This document shows positions 1 to 8,816 of a stretch of 64,000 bases of DNA, piece after piece. The position numbers and the translations under genes were made by a program. The stretch lies in assembly GCA_019359695.1 (NCBI GenBank), contig JAHHGV010000016.1, forward strand, positions 62,001 through 126,000, in the 5' to 3' direction. A model generated the notes under the pieces. That model worked only from the letters and a program-made list of their open reading frames with translations. It was not told the DNA's origin and searched no databases. The stretch comes from Brasilonema angustatum HA4187-MV1. GTDB lineage: Bacteria > Cyanobacteriota > Cyanobacteriia > Cyanobacteriales > Nostocaceae. Numbering within the stretch: position 1 is the first letter of the stretch; each line of letters opens with the position of its first letter.

Positions 1-799
1 TCAATTCTAAGTCTTGTGCTAAGTCAATAGAAGCTTCGGTGTCAAACCTGAATGGATACTTGTGTTCTGCCATCCAAACCTTTAACTCTTTGAGCAACAA
101 CTTAACATTGCGCTTGTTGCCGATAAAGTTGTCGTCCACCATAAAAATACCGCGCCGCCAACCCAATTTATAGAGGTAATCTAACTCTGCCAAGAGTTGT
201 GCAGGAGTTTTGGTGCGAGGTTTGCGTCCATAAAGAACAATAATGTCGCAAAATTCGCACTGGAAAGGACAACCCCGCGAAAACTGAACTGACATCATGT
301 CGTAAGCATCAAAGTCCAGCAACTCAAAACGAGGTATTGGGGTGTTTGTGACATCGGGTTTTTCTGTAGCGCGGAAAGTTCCAGAGGTTTCACCCCGTTT
401 AATTGCTTCGACAAACATCGGGAGGGTAATTTCCCCTTCATCTAAAATCAGGAAATCTGCACCAGCTTCTTGAACTCCCCCAGGAACTGAGGTGGGGTAA
501 GGACCGCCTACAGCAACTAACTTACCACGTTGTTTTGCTTCGCGAATTTGCTCTAATAAATCTTGTTTTTGGACTATCATCGCAGAGAAAACCACGACAT
601 CCGCCCAAGCCCATTCCTCTTCTGTCGCTGGGCGGATATTGCGATCAACTAGCTTAAACTCCCATTCTTGAGGCAAAATTGCTGCAACTGTCACCAAACC
701 CAATGGTGGTAACAGAACCTTGCGGTCAACTAATGCCAATATTTTTTCATAAGACCAAAATGTTTTGGGAAAAATGGGATAAACTAGTAAAATTCGCAT
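1..799 (-). CDS. B12-binding domain radical SAM protein (3' end outside window)
   Basis: The reading frame starts at the ATG at 799 and runs off the left edge, so only about 266 residues are visible. The N-terminus (MRILLVYPIFPKTFWS) and the following Rossmann-like part with VVFSAMIVQKQ and GGPYPTSVP fit a cobalamin-binding domain. Near residue 180 the motif RGCPFQCEFCDI supplies the three cysteines (CxxxCxxC) that ligate the 4Fe-4S cluster of radical SAM enzymes. This layout is shared by cyanobacterial B12-dependent radical SAM proteins of unassigned substrate, including methyltransferase-like ones. The substrate cannot be told from the sequence. Family membership is secure. Confidence 0.9.
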   Translation of the reverse strand, partial: MRILLVYPIFPKTFWSYEKILALVDRKVLLPPLGLVTVAAILPQEWEFKLVDRNIRPATEEEWAWADVVVFSAMIVQKQDLLEQIREAKQRGKLVAVGGPYPTSVPGGVQEAGADFLILDEGEITLPMFVEAIKRGETSGTFRATEKPDVTNTPIPRFELLDFDAYDMMSVQFSRGCPFQCEFCDIIVLYGRKPRTKTPAQLLAELDYLYKLGWRRGIFMVDDNFIGNKRNVKLLLKELKVWMAEHKYPFRFDTEASIDLAQDLEL

Positions 800-924
800 G
801 AACCGTCAATCCTCACAAACAAAAGTATTCTTTGGCTGTAACTATCATAAAAAGTTGATTGGTACACTGACGAAGTTTTCTTCTTTGAAGTTTCTGTCGG
901 ATAGGGCTAGTAATTCACAGAGGC

Positions 925-996
925 AATAAATAGCGCCTAAGTGCATCGAGTTTCAAGCTAACTTAGAATAACTCGGCACTTAGACGCTATTTATTA
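925..996 (-). terminator. Long hairpin between DUF4231 and radical SAM genes
   Basis: The arms AATAAATAGCGCCTAAGTGC (925-944) and GCACTTAGACGCTATTTATT (976-995) pair with one mismatch. Inside them, CGAGTT and AACTCG extend the stem to about 26 pairs. It lies directly downstream of the minus-strand DUF4231 gene and upstream of the radical SAM gene. There is no clear U-run after the stem, so it may be a terminator or a mobile palindrome. Confidence 0.5.
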
Positions 997-1012
997 TTAA
1001 AAGCAAACTTTT

Positions 1013-1867
1013 TTAACTTTGCTCTGAGTTTGACTGGGTAGATTGATCTGCTGGCTGTGTCTTCTCCTCTTTTTTCTGACCCTCAGCGACTGCTTGCAAT
1101 TGATTGAGGTGAATGTTATTCACTTGAATAACAAAGTTTTCTATTGCCTCCTTAGCCTTTTGTTGTTGTTCGCTTTCGTCAGCTAAGTTATAGCAACGAT
1201 AAGATTGAGTTATTCCCAAGACAAATTTCTCTTGTTCAGCTTCTAACGATTCAACTGTCGTGTTAGCAGAAATCCAATTTTCCTGAAAAGGAAACGAGGT
1301 GACTACACTAGCAACTATAGAGGCAATAGCTGGAAAGATTACGGGCAGCCACTTCAGGAAAATTTGACCTGGTTCCAATTTGTCTACTAAGACTAAAATT
1401 GGTGTCACTCCGGAAAAAACAATGGTTCCGATTTGCAAACCATAGTAAAGATTTCTCGATAAATTTCGAGTTTTTTTATAATCGTCAATCAACTCTTGGG
1501 AATACTGTAAAGCCTTTTCTCTTGCTGGCGCTATCGGGTTCTTTGTCGAGTGATTGTTACTGTTCATCAGATAGAGTTCGGCTTTTCGCTGTAGCTCAAG
1601 TTTAGAAGCCGCGTTACTAGAAACCCGAAACACTTGTTGATTGATGAGAAACAGAAAAACAAAGATAGCCAAAGAGATAGATCCACTGAGTACGACTCTT
1701 GGATTGTCTGGCAGAACAAGAGTAATAACACCTGAACCAATAAAAGCAGCTAAAAATAAATACTCAATCACCTTTAGGGAAAACAACATTTTTTGACTTA
1801 ATGAGGAGGATGATTGTTCCTGGGTATCAGATATTTCCGTCTGATTTTTCTGCTCAAGACTAGTCAT
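1013..1867 (-). CDS. DUF4231 domain membrane protein
   Basis: A 284-residue protein with paired hydrophobic segments near residues 35-75 and 140-190. The stretch FPFQENWISANTTVESLEAE, followed by a charged helix, is typical of DUF4231 proteins: small membrane proteins with two pairs of helices, some of which belong to the SMODS-associated/effector-like families. The C-terminal tail is hydrophilic and rich in Gln, Glu and Lys. The ATG at 1867 is the only sensible start. No function is known and no defence partner lies next to it, so it is given only by family. Confidence 0.75.
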   Translation of the reverse strand: MTSLEQKNQTEISDTQEQSSSSLSQKMLFSLKVIEYLFLAAFIGSGVITLVLPDNPRVVLSGSISLAIFVFLFLINQQVFRVSSNAASKLELQRKAELYLMNSNNHSTKNPIAPAREKALQYSQELIDDYKKTRNLSRNLYYGLQIGTIVFSGVTPILVLVDKLEPGQIFLKWLPVIFPAIASIVASVVTSFPFQENWISANTTVESLEAEQEKFVLGITQSYRCYNLADESEQQQKAKEAIENFVIQVNNIHLNQLQAVAEGQKKEEKTQPADQSTQSNSEQS

Positions 1868-2807
1868 AGCTCAGTAGCCAATTCGGTTTTCATATAAGTA
1901 AGTATAGTAAGTTCTGTTTGTGACTTGGCAAAGCCAAAGCTTTTGTATACTATCAATTTTTTTACACAAATGCAACGACAGATAAGACACTTAAGCTAGA
2001 TAGGTAAAACATTATGGTACAAAAGCATGATTATTCAGTCTGTTTCACGCATGAGATTTCAAGCAGCCCTCTCTCTACTTTAAACACTGGTAGCAAGAAC
2101 AAGCAGAGCTTTCCCGCATGCACTAACTGTATTAATTCCTAGAAAAGTGTAGCTGCTTTCTACGAAAAACCAAAGCAACGAGTGCGATACGGCTTTATGC
2201 GTCTCTTTATGCAGATCTGCACGCATTTACGTTCGCGCACCGTCGCTAATCCGCTAGGAGTATCCTTGAAAGGAGTGGGAGTCTTAACGGACGTTGGGAG
2301 TCTCCCATTTCGGCGTATTTAGCCCACAGACTTAAGTTTGTATAGCCTTTGAATTCTATTTCCGAGGTATATGTTCCAAAATGGGATTCTCCCATAGGGT
2401 TAGCATGGGATGTTTACGACTACATATGCTTAAAGTCTTAAATTATAGATTTTAAAAACTTTCCTGTCAATACGCGACTCCTAAAATTAGGAATCTCGAC
2501 ATATACTGTCTGGCAAATATAAAAAATATGTAAAAAAAACAAATCTTTCTTGACCATGTATTTCCACGCAATTAATCTATTGTACATATGCAATTTTATA
2601 TTCAGATGTCCTCTAACTAACCAGAGAGATTTGGCAAAACTAATAAAGAAACTATTAGGAATTCATTCCAGAGTTTCTATTTAGTATCCATAAAGTCTAA
2701 TATAAATTGATATCCTTTCAACCTAAGTAGGATTGCAGCCACCAATCTACATACTTAAGTATGACTGTAGCTGTATTCGTAAATTTTATTTTTATAAGGA
2801 TCAACAA
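1868..2807. other. Gene-free region, 0.9 kb
   Basis: No convincing reading frame was found on either strand. The sequence is A/T rich with a few imperfect GGGAGTC/GACTCCC-type inverted repeats around 2270-2400. It separates the divergently placed DUF4231 gene and glycosyltransferase-like gene and so must hold both promoters, but no clear -10/-35 pair stands out. Confidence 0.5.
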
Positions 2808-3650
2808 ATGGTAAACATAGGTTATCATACAGCCAAATTTCAAGGGCAATTTATTCGTTCTATTTATAGAGATGTAGTTGTTAAGTTGGTCAAAGCTCCT
2901 ATAAAACAAAATCGAAAAGTTCCAATTAAGATTTATTCTTTATCATGTGAGCGTGATTTACCAGAACAAGTGGTAAGTATTCGGTCATTCATCCGTTATG
3001 TAGGTATTCCAGATAAATTCATTGTTATTTCTGATGGTAGCTATACTGATGATAGTTGTCGTTTACTCCGTCGCATACATCCCTGTGTTGAGGTGGTGCC
3101 TTTAAAAGAACTGATTAGAAACGACTTGCCTGAATGTGTTTCTGAATATGCTCAACACCATACAATGGGCAGAAAGTTATCGGCATTAATGTCAATTCCT
3201 GTGAATGGTCCAACGATCTACACGGATTCTGATATTTTGTTTTTCCCAGGTGGAATTGACTTAGTTGAGTTAGCTACTTCAGATGATCAATACACTAGAT
3301 ATCTATCTGATTGTTCTAATTCATTAGATCAAAGAATCATTTACGATGAATCCGAGAAGTTAAATCCAATCAATGCTGGATTTATTTTATTCAAGCACGA
3401 GTTGGATTGGAGTTTTGCTATTGAACGTTTGGCGAAGATAGAAGGACTTCCCTCGTATTTCACTGAACAAACAGTGGTGCATTTGACAATCCACCACAAT
3501 CATGGCAAGCCTTTGTGCTCGCAACGATATGTTCTCAATGTAGAAGACCAATTTATTTATCCAGATAAATTTGCTAGTAAAGAAATTGCTTTAAGACATT
3601 ATGTTAGGGATGTCAGACACAAGTTTTGGTTTAATTTAGCCTTAACTTGA
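2808..3650 (+). CDS. Glycosyltransferase-like protein (GT-A fold, DxD motif)
   Basis: A 280-residue protein if started at the ATG at 2808, which has AAGGA eight bases upstream. The frame stays open back to 2733, but that start has no ribosome site. TIYTDSDILFFPGG contains the DSD triad expected for nucleotide-sugar and metal binding. FIVISDGSYTDDS earlier and NAGFILF later also match the strand order of GT-A nucleotide-diphospho-sugar transferases. No membrane segment or signal is present, so it should act in the cytoplasm. The next gene (a COG5610-type HAD protein) is also commonly found in surface polysaccharide loci. Donor and acceptor are unknown. Confidence 0.7.
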   Translation: MVNIGYHTAKFQGQFIRSIYRDVVVKLVKAPIKQNRKVPIKIYSLSCERDLPEQVVSIRSFIRYVGIPDKFIVISDGSYTDDSCRLLRRIHPCVEVVPLKELIRNDLPECVSEYAQHHTMGRKLSALMSIPVNGPTIYTDSDILFFPGGIDLVELATSDDQYTRYLSDCSNSLDQRIIYDESEKLNPINAGFILFKHELDWSFAIERLAKIEGLPSYFTEQTVVHLTIHHNHGKPLCSQRYVLNVEDQFIYPDKFASKEIALRHYVRDVRHKFWFNLALT

Positions 3651-3794
3651 TGGTCTCTCAAGACTTGTTGAATTAGCCGACAGGCTAAACAAACTAAGCC
3701 TACCTGCGTAGGCTAATCTCTATTGGCTGCCTCTGCAGCCTTTGTTAGTATGCCCGTAAACTCCGCACCATGCGCGGGTGACGGATACTGTTGG

Positions 3795-3822
3795 GCGACA
3801 CTTACTGGATGATAAGTGTCGC
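3795..3822 (+). terminator. Perfect 10-bp hairpin between two plus-strand genes
   Basis: The arms GCGACACTTA and TAAGTGTCGC enclose an 8-base loop. It lies between the glycosyltransferase-like gene and the HAD gene. Only short T runs follow, so partial termination or RNA processing is possible. The wider 226-bp gap also carries a TAGGCTTAG-type imperfect inverted repeat near 3695-3715. Confidence 0.4.
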
Positions 3823-3876
3823 AACTGGTGTTCCTTGGCTAATTTTTACTAAAAACGAATACATTAACACAACACA

Positions 3877-5904
3877 ATGCAAATCTCTTCATTTGACGTT
3901 TTCGACACGGTTCTGACACGAGTGGTGGGAACACCAAAAGCGTTTTTTCTTTTGCTAGGTAAGCGATTAGCTAGTCTATCTCTGATTCACTGTACACCTG
4001 AAGCCTTTGTTCATGCTCGCACTACAGCTGAGTTCCGAGCATATAGCAATATCGGTGAAAAATATTCTTTGCATCAAATCTACACAGAAGTTGCGATCGC
4101 ACTACGACTAACTGATGAACAACGCGAAAAAATCATACACATTGAATGTGCCTTGGAATCTGAACTGATTCGCCCGATCCCCATCGCAAGGGATCTCATA
4201 CAAGCTGCCCGCAAGCAAAACAAGCGTGTGGTTTTTGTCTCCGATATGTATTTGCCTGCTGAGTTCATCAAAGATCAGTTAATGCGTCATTCGTTCTGGG
4301 TGGATGGTGATGAACTGTATGTATCTTATGAATACGGAAAATCCAAGGCAACAGGTGAACTTTTCGGAGAATTGCTCAGTCGTGAAGGTGTTTCGCCTGC
4401 GGAAGTATCTCACTATGGTAATGATTTTCGTATTGATGTTCAGGGTGCCAAAAAAGTTGGGTTGAAAGCTCAACATTTTTCCGAAGGCAACTTGAATAGA
4501 TATGAACAAAAACTAGAGTCACATTCCTACGCGACAGAGGGTTTATCTTCTGCTATGGCTGGTGCCTCCAGATTGGTGCGCTTGCAAGTCCCGGTGTCGT
4601 CCTCAAAAGAAGAGGCTTTGCGTGATGCCGCTGCGGGCGTGGTTGGTCCGACATTAGTCGGCTATGTTCTCTGGATACTCCAACAGGCTCAGCGGATGGG
4701 CTTAAAACGGCTCTACTTTGTGTCGAGAGATGGTCAAGTTTTGCTGGAAATAGCGCGTAGATTAGTCCCCAAGCTCAACTTTTCTTGCGAACTTCGCTAT
4801 ATCTACGGCAGCAGATTATCGTGGAATCTCCCAGCAGTCGTCAGTCTTGATCAACAGCAGGCACTGGAGATGCTCAAAAGACCAAGCTGGATTTTGGATG
4901 GCACGAGTACCCTCTCTATTCAAGACTTTCTGGCGCGGGTTTCTATTGCTCCCGAAGAGATTCGTGATAGCTTAGCTGCTGTTGGATTCAAACAAGAAGA
5001 TTGGTCGCGAATTCTTAGTCCGCAAGAGGTGCAGCTATTGCACCCAGTGCTTGACAAACCGGAAGTTAGTGAACTTATTCTTCACAAAGCACAACAGAAG
5101 CAACAAGTTCTGATGAAATATCTGGAACAAGAGGGAGTGCTTGACTCAATTCCAAAGGGATTAGTTGATGTCGGTTGGTTTGGCAGCTCGTATGATTCCC
5201 TAGCTGCACTTGTGAAAGCCAACGGTGCGACACTTGATGTGGGTCTATTTTATGGTCTTAAGAGTAATTCCCACAACAATCAATCTGACTCTAAGAAAGC
5301 CTATTTCTTTGATCAACGGACAAGAACTGGCTTCAAAGATGTTTTACCTGAATTGGGTATTGTTCCTTTGGAAATGTTTTGTAGTGCAGATCATGGTACC
5401 GTGCTTGGCTTCATGGAGGAAGGGGATCAAGTTCGACCAGTATTCAAGGAAGAACGTAACCAAAAAATTATCGATTGGGGACTACCACTTGTCAGGAAGG
5501 CAGTTTACTGTTTTACAGAGAATCTGTTACTTGATTCAAACTTAGTTAATCCGTGGGCAGATGTGCGCGAAGCTTCAGCAGATGTGCTTCAGTCGTTTTG
5601 GTTAAACCCTTCTTATACAGAGGCGAAGGCTTGGGGTGATTTTCCTTGGGAAGCAGGTCATAGTGAGAATACTAATTCTCTTGCCCAATCCTACGCTTGG
5701 ATGAATGTTGCTAAATCTTTCTTGACTGCGAGATTCGCTTACAATCAAGGATTATGGTTTGAGGGATCAGTCGCCCAAAGTTCTCCACCAGTCCAAAAGG
5801 CAATACAAGGGTTTTTCCGTTATCGACGCTTGCTGTTGAGTGTCAAGTCTAAAGTTTTTACTCCTAGACTCAAGCTGGTTAAGCGTTCATTACAAACTCC
5901 TTAG
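3877..5904 (+). CDS. COG5610-type HAD-superfamily protein
   Basis: 675 residues. The first ~210 form a HAD phosphatase-like domain: SFDVFDTVLTR at the N-terminus (motif I, nucleophile Asp), VVFVSDMYLP (motif II), YGKSKATG (motif III Lys) and HYGNDFRIDVQGA (motif IV acidic pair). The remaining ~450 residues are a conserved extension without an obvious catalytic motif, and include the segment RLYFVSRDGQVLLEIARRL. This is the layout of the predicted hydrolases of COG5610, often encoded beside glycosyltransferases in polysaccharide clusters, which agrees with its upstream neighbour. The substrate is unknown. The start is fixed by the HAD motif a few residues later. Confidence 0.8.
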   Translation: MQISSFDVFDTVLTRVVGTPKAFFLLLGKRLASLSLIHCTPEAFVHARTTAEFRAYSNIGEKYSLHQIYTEVAIALRLTDEQREKIIHIECALESELIRPIPIARDLIQAARKQNKRVVFVSDMYLPAEFIKDQLMRHSFWVDGDELYVSYEYGKSKATGELFGELLSREGVSPAEVSHYGNDFRIDVQGAKKVGLKAQHFSEGNLNRYEQKLESHSYATEGLSSAMAGASRLVRLQVPVSSSKEEALRDAAAGVVGPTLVGYVLWILQQAQRMGLKRLYFVSRDGQVLLEIARRLVPKLNFSCELRYIYGSRLSWNLPAVVSLDQQQALEMLKRPSWILDGTSTLSIQDFLARVSIAPEEIRDSLAAVGFKQEDWSRILSPQEVQLLHPVLDKPEVSELILHKAQQKQQVLMKYLEQEGVLDSIPKGLVDVGWFGSSYDSLAALVKANGATLDVGLFYGLKSNSHNNQSDSKKAYFFDQRTRTGFKDVLPELGIVPLEMFCSADHGTVLGFMEEGDQVRPVFKEERNQKIIDWGLPLVRKAVYCFTENLLLDSNLVNPWADVREASADVLQSFWLNPSYTEAKAWGDFPWEAGHSENTNSLAQSYAWMNVAKSFLTARFAYNQGLWFEGSVAQSSPPVQKAIQGFFRYRRLLLSVKSKVFTPRLKLVKRSLQTP

Positions 5905-6072
5905 GAACGAAATTCCTTAATTGTTCATAGGGTGGCAAATACTCAATTTCACACCCAACTGATTCAATTATTTTTTAGCGATCGCAGAACTTTTAGGTCT
6001 ACTGAAATTAACTCAATAATTCTACGCGTAGCGTTGTTTTATGTCCGCCTGCTACGTAAACGCCTATAAGTC

Positions 6073-6255
6073 CTAGTCATATGCTAGCTTGCCGTAGTCT
6101 AGCTTCACAATCCGGTCTGCCAAGTGAAAGTATCGGTCATCATGGCTAATTACCAGTACAGTTTTGCCTCTGTGCTTTAGTTCCGTTAACAGATGCTGGT
6201 AAAAAATCTCCCGAAACAACGGGTCTTGATCGGATGCCCACTCATCAAATAGACA
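6073..6255 (-). pseudogene. C-terminal remnant of a cyclic-peptide exporter ABC protein
   Basis: An open frame of about 60 codons ends at the TAG at 6073-6075. It reads LFDEWASDQDP (Walker B and D-loop region of SyrD/cyclic-peptide-type exporters), then REIFYQHLLTELK, then TVLVISHDDRYFHLADRI (H-loop) and the usual C-terminus VKLDYGKL. The membrane domain, Walker A and signature motif are absent. The fragment breaks off at a copy of the terminal sequence of a local MITE (6254-6272). It is a dead remnant of a secondary-metabolite exporter. Confidence 0.75.
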
Positions 6256-6272
6256 GTTGCGTAAGTCCTGAC
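6254..6272. mobile_element. Solo MITE end
   Basis: These 19 bases (CAGTTGCGTAAGTCCTGAC) are identical to 56472-56490, the right end of the complete MITE in this window plus its flank. The other end of the element is missing here, and the copy abuts the truncated ABC gene. Confidence 0.6.
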
Positions 6273-6379
6273 TTATTAAAACTTGAACGAGGATTTTTCA
6301 AAAAAATGTATCTAAAAATGAGGTATAGGTTTTTTCCACGGATTGGTAACGGTTCTGAGGTCATTAAACGAAACTGACC

Positions 6380-7339
6380 TTACTTGATAAATGGCTTAAC
6401 ACCACTGATTTTTAAAACATGGCTCATCGTCGCACAATAATTAGGCAAATCCAAGCTGGCTGGATTCACAACATTTTGGTAAGTAAAATGCCGATAGTTC
6501 ATACTGAATCTATCCCAAGCAGCCATCTGAATACGGAACAAAACAATAATTAAATTGGCTAAAGATATAGATAAAGGGATGCGAAAGTAAATCTTTTTGC
6601 CTAAATAAGCGCAAACTTCTTCTATTGCTTGATTTACAGTTAATTTTTCTTGACCCAAAACAATGGAGCGTGTTTCCTCTTTTTTTGGAGGATTCTCAAT
6701 CAAATGTCTGATCACTGTGGCAATATCTCGTCCGTGAATGAAGTGGAAACTGCCATCTGCTTTTAAATAGCGAATCAAATTTATATATTTGGTGACTTCT
6801 GGAATACCAGATGTAATGTGAGAGTAGGGTTTGTTGCGATCGCCCCCCAGCACTAAAGTAGGAAAAACACTCGTCACTTTAGGGGCTATAGCTAACTGCG
6901 ATATCTTATGCAAGCAATCGTACTTGGAACGGATATAGTCTGTACCCAGTTCCCCTGCTTCCTTCAAAGGTTGGTTGTTGCGATCCAAAACGCTAGCAGT
7001 GGAAAAATAAATCACTTGTTCGCATTTGTCTGGATCTAGCAAATTGAGCAACTCATGGGTTTTATGGACATTAATATCAAAAGTCTGTTCACCGCCCCAA
7101 GCCGTCGCTGTTAACACAGCAATATCTATCGTTTTCAACAACTCGGCAAATTTACTTATTTCTTGCATATCACCCTGCAAGACGGTAACACCAGGACGTG
7201 CTTGAGTATCGACTTGCAGTTTCTTTGGATTCCTAACCAGCAGATACAGTTCGTGTTCTGTTTCTTGAATTAAGGCTTCACTTATGTAGTGACCGATACA
7301 ACCACTTGCACCCGTGACTAAAATTCGTTTCTGGGTCAT
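6380..7339 (-). CDS. NAD(P)-dependent epimerase/dehydratase (extended SDR)
   Basis: 319 residues from the ATG at 7339. An upstream TTG at 7372 adds 11 residues but has no ribosome site, and the Rossmann fold begins just after the ATG (KRILVTGASGCIGHYI, TGxxGxxG). The catalytic Tyr and Lys appear in DYIRSKYD (YxxxK). VIYFSTASV provides the Ser/Thr strand and FHFIHGRDIATVI the extended-SDR substrate domain. The substrate is probably a nucleotide sugar or a related compound. It stands alone, with hemE upstream in the same direction across a 128-bp gap. Confidence 0.8.
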   Translation of the reverse strand: MTQKRILVTGASGCIGHYISEALIQETEHELYLLVRNPKKLQVDTQARPGVTVLQGDMQEISKFAELLKTIDIAVLTATAWGGEQTFDINVHKTHELLNLLDPDKCEQVIYFSTASVLDRNNQPLKEAGELGTDYIRSKYDCLHKISQLAIAPKVTSVFPTLVLGGDRNKPYSHITSGIPEVTKYINLIRYLKADGSFHFIHGRDIATVIRHLIENPPKKEETRSIVLGQEKLTVNQAIEEVCAYLGKKIYFRIPLSISLANLIIVLFRIQMAAWDRFSMNYRHFTYQNVVNPASLDLPNYCATMSHVLKISGVKPFIK

Positions 7340-7467
7340 AGAGAGTTTCAAATAAGATTCAGGAGTTATCAATTATGAATTCTGAATCATAAATAAAGTT
7401 TCACAATTGATCCATAATCTATAACTCCTGTACGAGCACAAACGATTGCGCCCCTAACCTCGCCTGA

Positions 7468-8523
7468 TCATACAACTGCACTACTGAGTTGCTTAGCGGT
7501 TTCAAAGAAGAAAGCAACATTTTCCTCTGGAGTTTCCGGTAAAACACCGTGACCCAAATTTAAAATGTGCCCTTTATTACCAGCTTTGCGAACAGTATCG
7601 TAAATGCGATCGCGAATAAATTCCTTAGAACCAAACAACACACCAGGATCAAGATTTCCCTGTACTTTCAGGTGCTTGCCTAATCTTTGCCGTGCGTCTG
7701 CCATATCTACTGTCCAGTCTACAGTAATCACATCCGCGCCTGAGAGTGCCATCTTCTCAAGCAAACCTGCACTACCACTCACCAGTAGAATCAGGGGTGT
7801 ATCAGGATGAGTTTGTCTCACTTGTTGGAAAACCCGCTGCTGATAGGGTAGTGCGAAGGTTTCATAATCTTGGGGACTCAATTGTCCTGCCCAAGAATCA
7901 AACATTTGCACAACTTGTGCGCCACAATCAATTTGATAGCGGACATAAATGGCGATCGCATCTGCGAATTTTGTCAGCAACTTATCCAGCAGCGTCGGAT
8001 TTGAGAACGCCATATTTTTGATGACGGAATAGGTTTTTGAACCTTTTCCCTCTACCGCATAAGCGGCTAATGTCCAAGGTGCACCGACAAAACCCAACAC
8101 AGTTGATTCGTTGCCTACTTCCTGCCGCAATGCTTGTAGGATTGTTTTAATGAAAGGCAGTGATTCTTCCGGTTCTAAGGGATGCAGGTTATCGATTTGC
8201 TCTGAGGTGCGAATCGGCGAGTGAATGATTGGTCCTTTACCTTCAGCGATATCCATATCAATACCTAAACCAGGTAGCGGGGTGACGATATCAGAAAACA
8301 AAATCACTCCGTCTGGTTGAAAGGCTTTCCAAGGTTGCAAGGATATTTCAATCGCCACTTCCGGTATTTCCGAGCGTTCGCGAAAAGAAGGATACTTCTC
8401 CCTTAAGTCTCGGTAAGCTTTCATATATCGTCCCGCTTGTCGCATCATCCATACGGGCGGACGGTCTAACGCTTCACCACGAGCTGCCCTGAGAAGATAA
8501 GGAGCGTTGGAGGAAATACCCAT
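7468..8523 (-). CDS. hemE: Uroporphyrinogen decarboxylase
   Basis: Cytoplasmic enzyme of heme and chlorophyll synthesis that removes four acetate carboxyls from uroporphyrinogen III to give coproporphyrinogen III. The 351-residue length is normal. Signature segments are [13 protein letters not shown] (residues 22-34, with the substrate-binding Arg), [16 protein letters not shown], the conserved Asp region [15 protein letters not shown], and [15 protein letters not shown] near the C-terminus. The ATG at 8523 fits the family start. An essential housekeeping gene with no sign of disturbance. Confidence 0.97.
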   Translation of the reverse strand: MGISSNAPYLLRAARGEALDRPPVWMMRQAGRYMKAYRDLREKYPSFRERSEIPEVAIEISLQPWKAFQPDGVILFSDIVTPLPGLGIDMDIAEGKGPIIHSPIRTSEQIDNLHPLEPEESLPFIKTILQALRQEVGNESTVLGFVGAPWTLAAYAVEGKGSKTYSVIKNMAFSNPTLLDKLLTKFADAIAIYVRYQIDCGAQVVQMFDSWAGQLSPQDYETFALPYQQRVFQQVRQTHPDTPLILLVSGSAGLLEKMALSGADVITVDWTVDMADARQRLGKHLKVQGNLDPGVLFGSKEFIRDRIYDTVRKAGNKGHILNLGHGVLPETPEENVAFFFETAKQLSSAVV

Positions 8524-8666
8524 TTAACAATTCATCCTAAACTCTTTTTTATGTCATTGTTTAGCTTATCATCCTAGGATTGCCCTTTTTTGAGAAGACT
8601 CGTCTTTGAAGCGTTGCTCGTAAAAATTCTATTCAAATTGGACTCAAAACTTCATAAATATTAAAA

Positions 8667-8729
8667 GGGAATAGGGAACAGGGAACAGGGAATAGGGAAC
8701 AGGGAATAGGGAACAGGGAACAGGGAACA
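8667..8729. repeat. Heptamer short tandem repeat (GGGAACA/GGGAATA), nine units
   Basis: Nine consecutive 7-base units, alternating GGGAATA and GGGAACA, lie between hemE and the LD-carboxypeptidase gene. This is the STRR class of repeats known from heterocystous cyanobacteria. It is directly followed by copy A of a dispersed repeat. Confidence 0.9.
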
Positions 8730-8785
8730 GAGAAGAAGCAATAAAGATGTACCTAGCTTCGTAAAAATAAAATAGGAGTCCTACA
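8730..8785 (+). repeat. Dispersed repeat, copy A
   Basis: Starts GAAGAAGCAATAAAGATGTA, continues CCTAGCTTCG and ends AATAGGAGTCCTA. Related copies lie at 24455-24524 (same strand) and 62772-62854 (opposite strand), each next to GGGAACA-type sequence. Confidence 0.75.
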
Positions 8786-8816
8786 TTAAGAAATAAAAAT
8801 TAACACCGCTTCTTGG

